Origin: Streptococcaceae bacterium
Lineage (GTDB): Bacteria; Bacillota; Bacilli; Lactobacillales; Streptococcaceae
Reading direction: 5' to 3'
Assembly (NCBI GenBank): GCA_031270215.1
Contig: JAISYB010000088.1
Location: 1 to 7,662 of the forward strand
DNA: 7,662 nucleotides
Below, in pieces: positions 5,591 to 7,662 of the stretch. The translations under genes were made by a program, and so were the position numbers. The notes under the pieces are model-generated. The model worked only from the letters and a program-made list of their open reading frames with translations. It ran no database searches and had not been told where the DNA came from. Positions within the stretch are counted from its first letter, which is position 1, and each line of letters opens with the position of its first letter.

Positions 5591-5600
5591 TTTTTACAAA
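5572..5600 (+). promoter_or_regulatory. Candidate internal promoter for fusA
   Basis: A perfect -35 box TTGACA (5572-5577) is followed after 17 bases by TACAAA (5595-5600), a four-of-six match to the -10 consensus. Transcription from about 5607 would give a short leader of about 26 nt before fusA. This would add EF-G expression independent of the rpsL promoter. The -10 box is weak, so activity is uncertain. Two other TATAAT sequences in the spacer (5397-5402 and 5419-5424) have no fitting -35 box. Confidence 0.5.
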
Positions 5601-5632
5601 TAAGCTCATTTTTTGAGAGGAGAAGAAAACAA

Positions 5633-7662
5633 ATGGCACGCGAATTTAGCCTAGAAAACACTCGTAATATCGGTATCATGGCACACGTTGATGCTGGTAA
5701 AACAACAACAACAGAACGTATTTTATATCACACTGGTAAAATTCATAAAATTGGGGAAACACATGATGGTGCATCTCAAATGGACTGGATGGCACAAGAA
5801 CAAGAACGTGGTATTACGATTACATCTGCTGCAACAACTGCACAATGGGACGGCAATCGTATCAATATCATCGACACACCAGGACACGTGGACTTCACGA
5901 TTGAAGTACAACGTTCACTTCGTGTACTTGATGGTGCAGTAACAGTTCTTGATTCGCAAACAGGTGTAGAGCCGCAAACGGAAACTGTTTGGCGTCAAGC
6001 AACAGAATATGGTGTGCCACGTATTGTCTTTTCAAACAAGATGGATAAGACAGGCGCGGATTTCCTTTATTCATTAAATACACTTCATGATCGCTTGCAA
6101 GCAAATGCACACCCAATCCAATTGCCGATTGGTGCAGAAGATGATTTAAATGGGATTATTGATTTAGTCAATATGAAAGCTTATTTCTACGATGGAGCGC
6201 CTGAGGAAGAACCAACTATTGGAGAAATTCCAGCAGATATGCTTGATTTAGCTGAAGAATGGCGTGATAAATTAGTTGAAGCAGCAGCTGAAACAGATGA
6301 TGATTTAATGATGAAGTATTTGGAAGGCGAAGAAATTACGATTCCAGAGCTTAAAGCTGCAATTCGTAATGCAACTATTAAGGCAGAATTCTTCCCAATG
6401 CTTGGTGGTTCAGCCTATAAAAACATCGGTGTTAAATTAATGCTTGATGCGGTTGTAGATTATTTACCATCTCCATTAGATGTGCCGGCGATTAATGGAT
6501 TTAATCCTAAAACAGAAGAAGAAACAGAACGTCATGCGTCTGATGAAGAACCATTTTCTGCGATTGCGTTTAAGATTATGACTGACCCATTTGTTGGGAA
6601 ATTAACTTTCTTCCGTGTTTATTCAGGTATTTTGGAATCAGGAAGCTACGTTTTAAATGCTACCAAAGGTAAACGTGAACGTATCGGTCGTATCGTGCAA
6701 ATGCATGCCAACCACCGTAATGAAATTTCAACCGTATATGCAGGCGATATTGCTTCTGCAATCGGCTTAAAGGATACAACAACAGGGGATACTCTATCGG
6801 CTGAGGATAGTCCAGTTATTCTTGAAAGTATTGAATTCCCAGAGCCAGTTATCCAAATCGCAATTGAACCTAAATCAAAAGCTGATCAAGATAAGATGGG
6901 TATCGGTCTTCAAAAATTGGCTGAGGAAGATCCTTCATTCCGTGTAGAAACTAATGCTGAAACAGGTGAAACAGTTATCTCTGGTATGGGAGAGCTTCAC
7001 TTAGATGTCTTGGTTGACCGCTTAAGACGTGAGCATAAGGTTGAAGCAAATGTTGGCGCACCTCAAGTATCTTACCGCGAAACATTCCGCGCACCAGTTG
7101 TTCAAGCACAAGGTAAATTTGTTCGTCAGTCTGGTGGTAAAGGTCAATATGGTGACGTTTGGGTTGAATTTACACCAAACGAAGAAGGCAAAGGGTTTGA
7201 ATTTGAAAACGCGATTGTTGGTGGTGTTGTTCCTCGTGAATATATCCCGGCAGTTGAAAAAGGTTTGGAAGACGCAATGGCTAATGGTGTGCTTGCAGGC
7301 TATCCATTGGTTGACGTTAAAGCGAAGCTTTATGACGGTTCATACCATGATGTCGATTCGAGTGAAACAGCCTTTCGTGTTGCGGCATCAATGGCGCTTA
7401 AAGCGGCTGCTAAAAAAGCAAGCCCAGCAATCCTTGAGCCAATGATGAAAGTGACAGTTACAGTGCCAGAGGAGTATCTTGGTGATGTAATGGGACACGT
7501 TAACTCTCGTCGTGGACGTGTTGAAGGTATGGAAGCGCATGGTAACTCACAAATCGTACATGCGATTGTGCCGCTTGCTGAGATGTTCGGCTATGCAACA
7601 ACATTACGTTCAGCAACTCAAGGACGTGGAACATTTATGATGGTATTTGACCATTATGAAGA
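5633..7662 (+). CDS. fusA: Translation elongation factor G (3' end outside window)
   Basis: EF-G is the GTPase that drives translocation of tRNA and mRNA on the ribosome and, with ribosome recycling factor, splits ribosomes after termination; it is the fusidic acid target. The frame is open without interruption for 676 codons to the window edge. The usual length is about 692-695, so only the last 15-20 residues are missing. The GTP-binding motifs are AHVDAGKT (17-24), RGITI (59-63), DTPGH (81-85) and NKMD (135-138). Domain II follows (TDPFVGKLTFFRVYSG). Domain III contains EPKSKADQDKMGIGLQKLA and GMGELHLDVL with His456. Domain IV begins at about 480 (SGGKGQYGDV), and domain V contains EEYLGDVMGHVNSRRGRVEGM. 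ATG 5633 has GAGAGGAG at 5615-5622, a slightly long spacing of 10 bases. It follows rpsG by 278 bases, an unusually wide gap holding a possible separate promoter. Confidence 0.98.
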   Translation, partial: MAREFSLENTRNIGIMAHVDAGKTTTTERILYHTGKIHKIGETHDGASQMDWMAQEQERGITITSAATTAQWDGNRINIIDTPGHVDFTIEVQRSLRVLDGAVTVLDSQTGVEPQTETVWRQATEYGVPRIVFSNKMDKTGADFLYSLNTLHDRLQANAHPIQLPIGAEDDLNGIIDLVNMKAYFYDGAPEEEPTIGEIPADMLDLAEEWRDKLVEAAAETDDDLMMKYLEGEEITIPELKAAIRNATIKAEFFPMLGGSAYKNIGVKLMLDAVVDYLPSPLDVPAINGFNPKTEEETERHASDEEPFSAIAFKIMTDPFVGKLTFFRVYSGILESGSYVLNATKGKRERIGRIVQMHANHRNEISTVYAGDIASAIGLKDTTTGDTLSAEDSPVILESIEFPEPVIQIAIEPKSKADQDKMGIGLQKLAEEDPSFRVETNAETGETVISGMGELHLDVLVDRLRREHKVEANVGAPQVSYRETFRAPVVQAQGKFVRQSGGKGQYGDVWVEFTPNEEGKGFEFENAIVGGVVPREYIPAVEKGLEDAMANGVLAGYPLVDVKAKLYDGSYHDVDSSETAFRVAASMALKAAAKKASPAILEPMMKVTVTVPEEYLGDVMGHVNSRRGRVEGMEAHGNSQIVHAIVPLAEMFGYATTLRSATQGRGTFMMVFDHYE

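Overview
The window reads as the chromosome of a low-GC Gram-positive bacterium of the order Lactobacillales. The evidence is the AT-rich sequence with strong AGGAGG-type ribosome binding sites, a class III (Firmicutes-type) fructose-1,6-bisphosphatase, and the start of the str operon (rpsL-rpsG-fusA) with S12, S7 and EF-G sequences typical of the enterococcus/streptococcus/Leuconostocaceae group. The genus cannot be fixed from sequence reading alone. All supported genes are on the + strand.

Region 1 (1 to about 1418) is the right-hand part of an IS200/IS605-family insertion sequence with the IS608/ISDra2 layout. It holds the last 33 codons of the Y1 transposase TnpA, including the catalytic tyrosine. 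A complete TnpB RNA-guided nuclease follows, with its RuvC triad and zinc-finger cysteines present. The element ends in a structured right end that should encode the omega RNA (reRNA) and carries the subterminal hairpin recognised by TnpA. The left end lies outside the window.

Region 2 (about 1419 to 1794) is the 3' part of a VanZ-like membrane protein gene, in the same orientation as the element and open directly across the inferred junction. The element has therefore interrupted this gene. The bases just after the right end, in the broken gene, would be the default guide of the omega RNA. A long intrinsic terminator follows at 1822-1855.

Region 3 (1856 to 4026) is fbp, intact and preceded by a 250-base non-coding stretch with three small hairpins and a TATAAT box.

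Region 4 (4027 to 7662) begins with a 393-base non-coding stretch that contains the probable str promoter (TTGACT, extended -10 TATGCT) and a leader of about 110 nt. rpsL and rpsG follow, closely linked. Then comes an unusually wide 278-base rpsG-fusA gap. It carries a 12-bp hairpin, a 16-bp inverted repeat and a candidate TTGACA promoter that overlaps the repeat. The window ends inside fusA, roughly 15-20 codons before its expected stop.

The most interesting parts are the apparently functional TnpB/omega-RNA unit sitting in a vanZ-like gene, and the structured rpsG-fusA spacer, which suggests that fusA expression can be uncoupled from the ribosomal protein genes. I see no CRISPR array, tRNA or rRNA.
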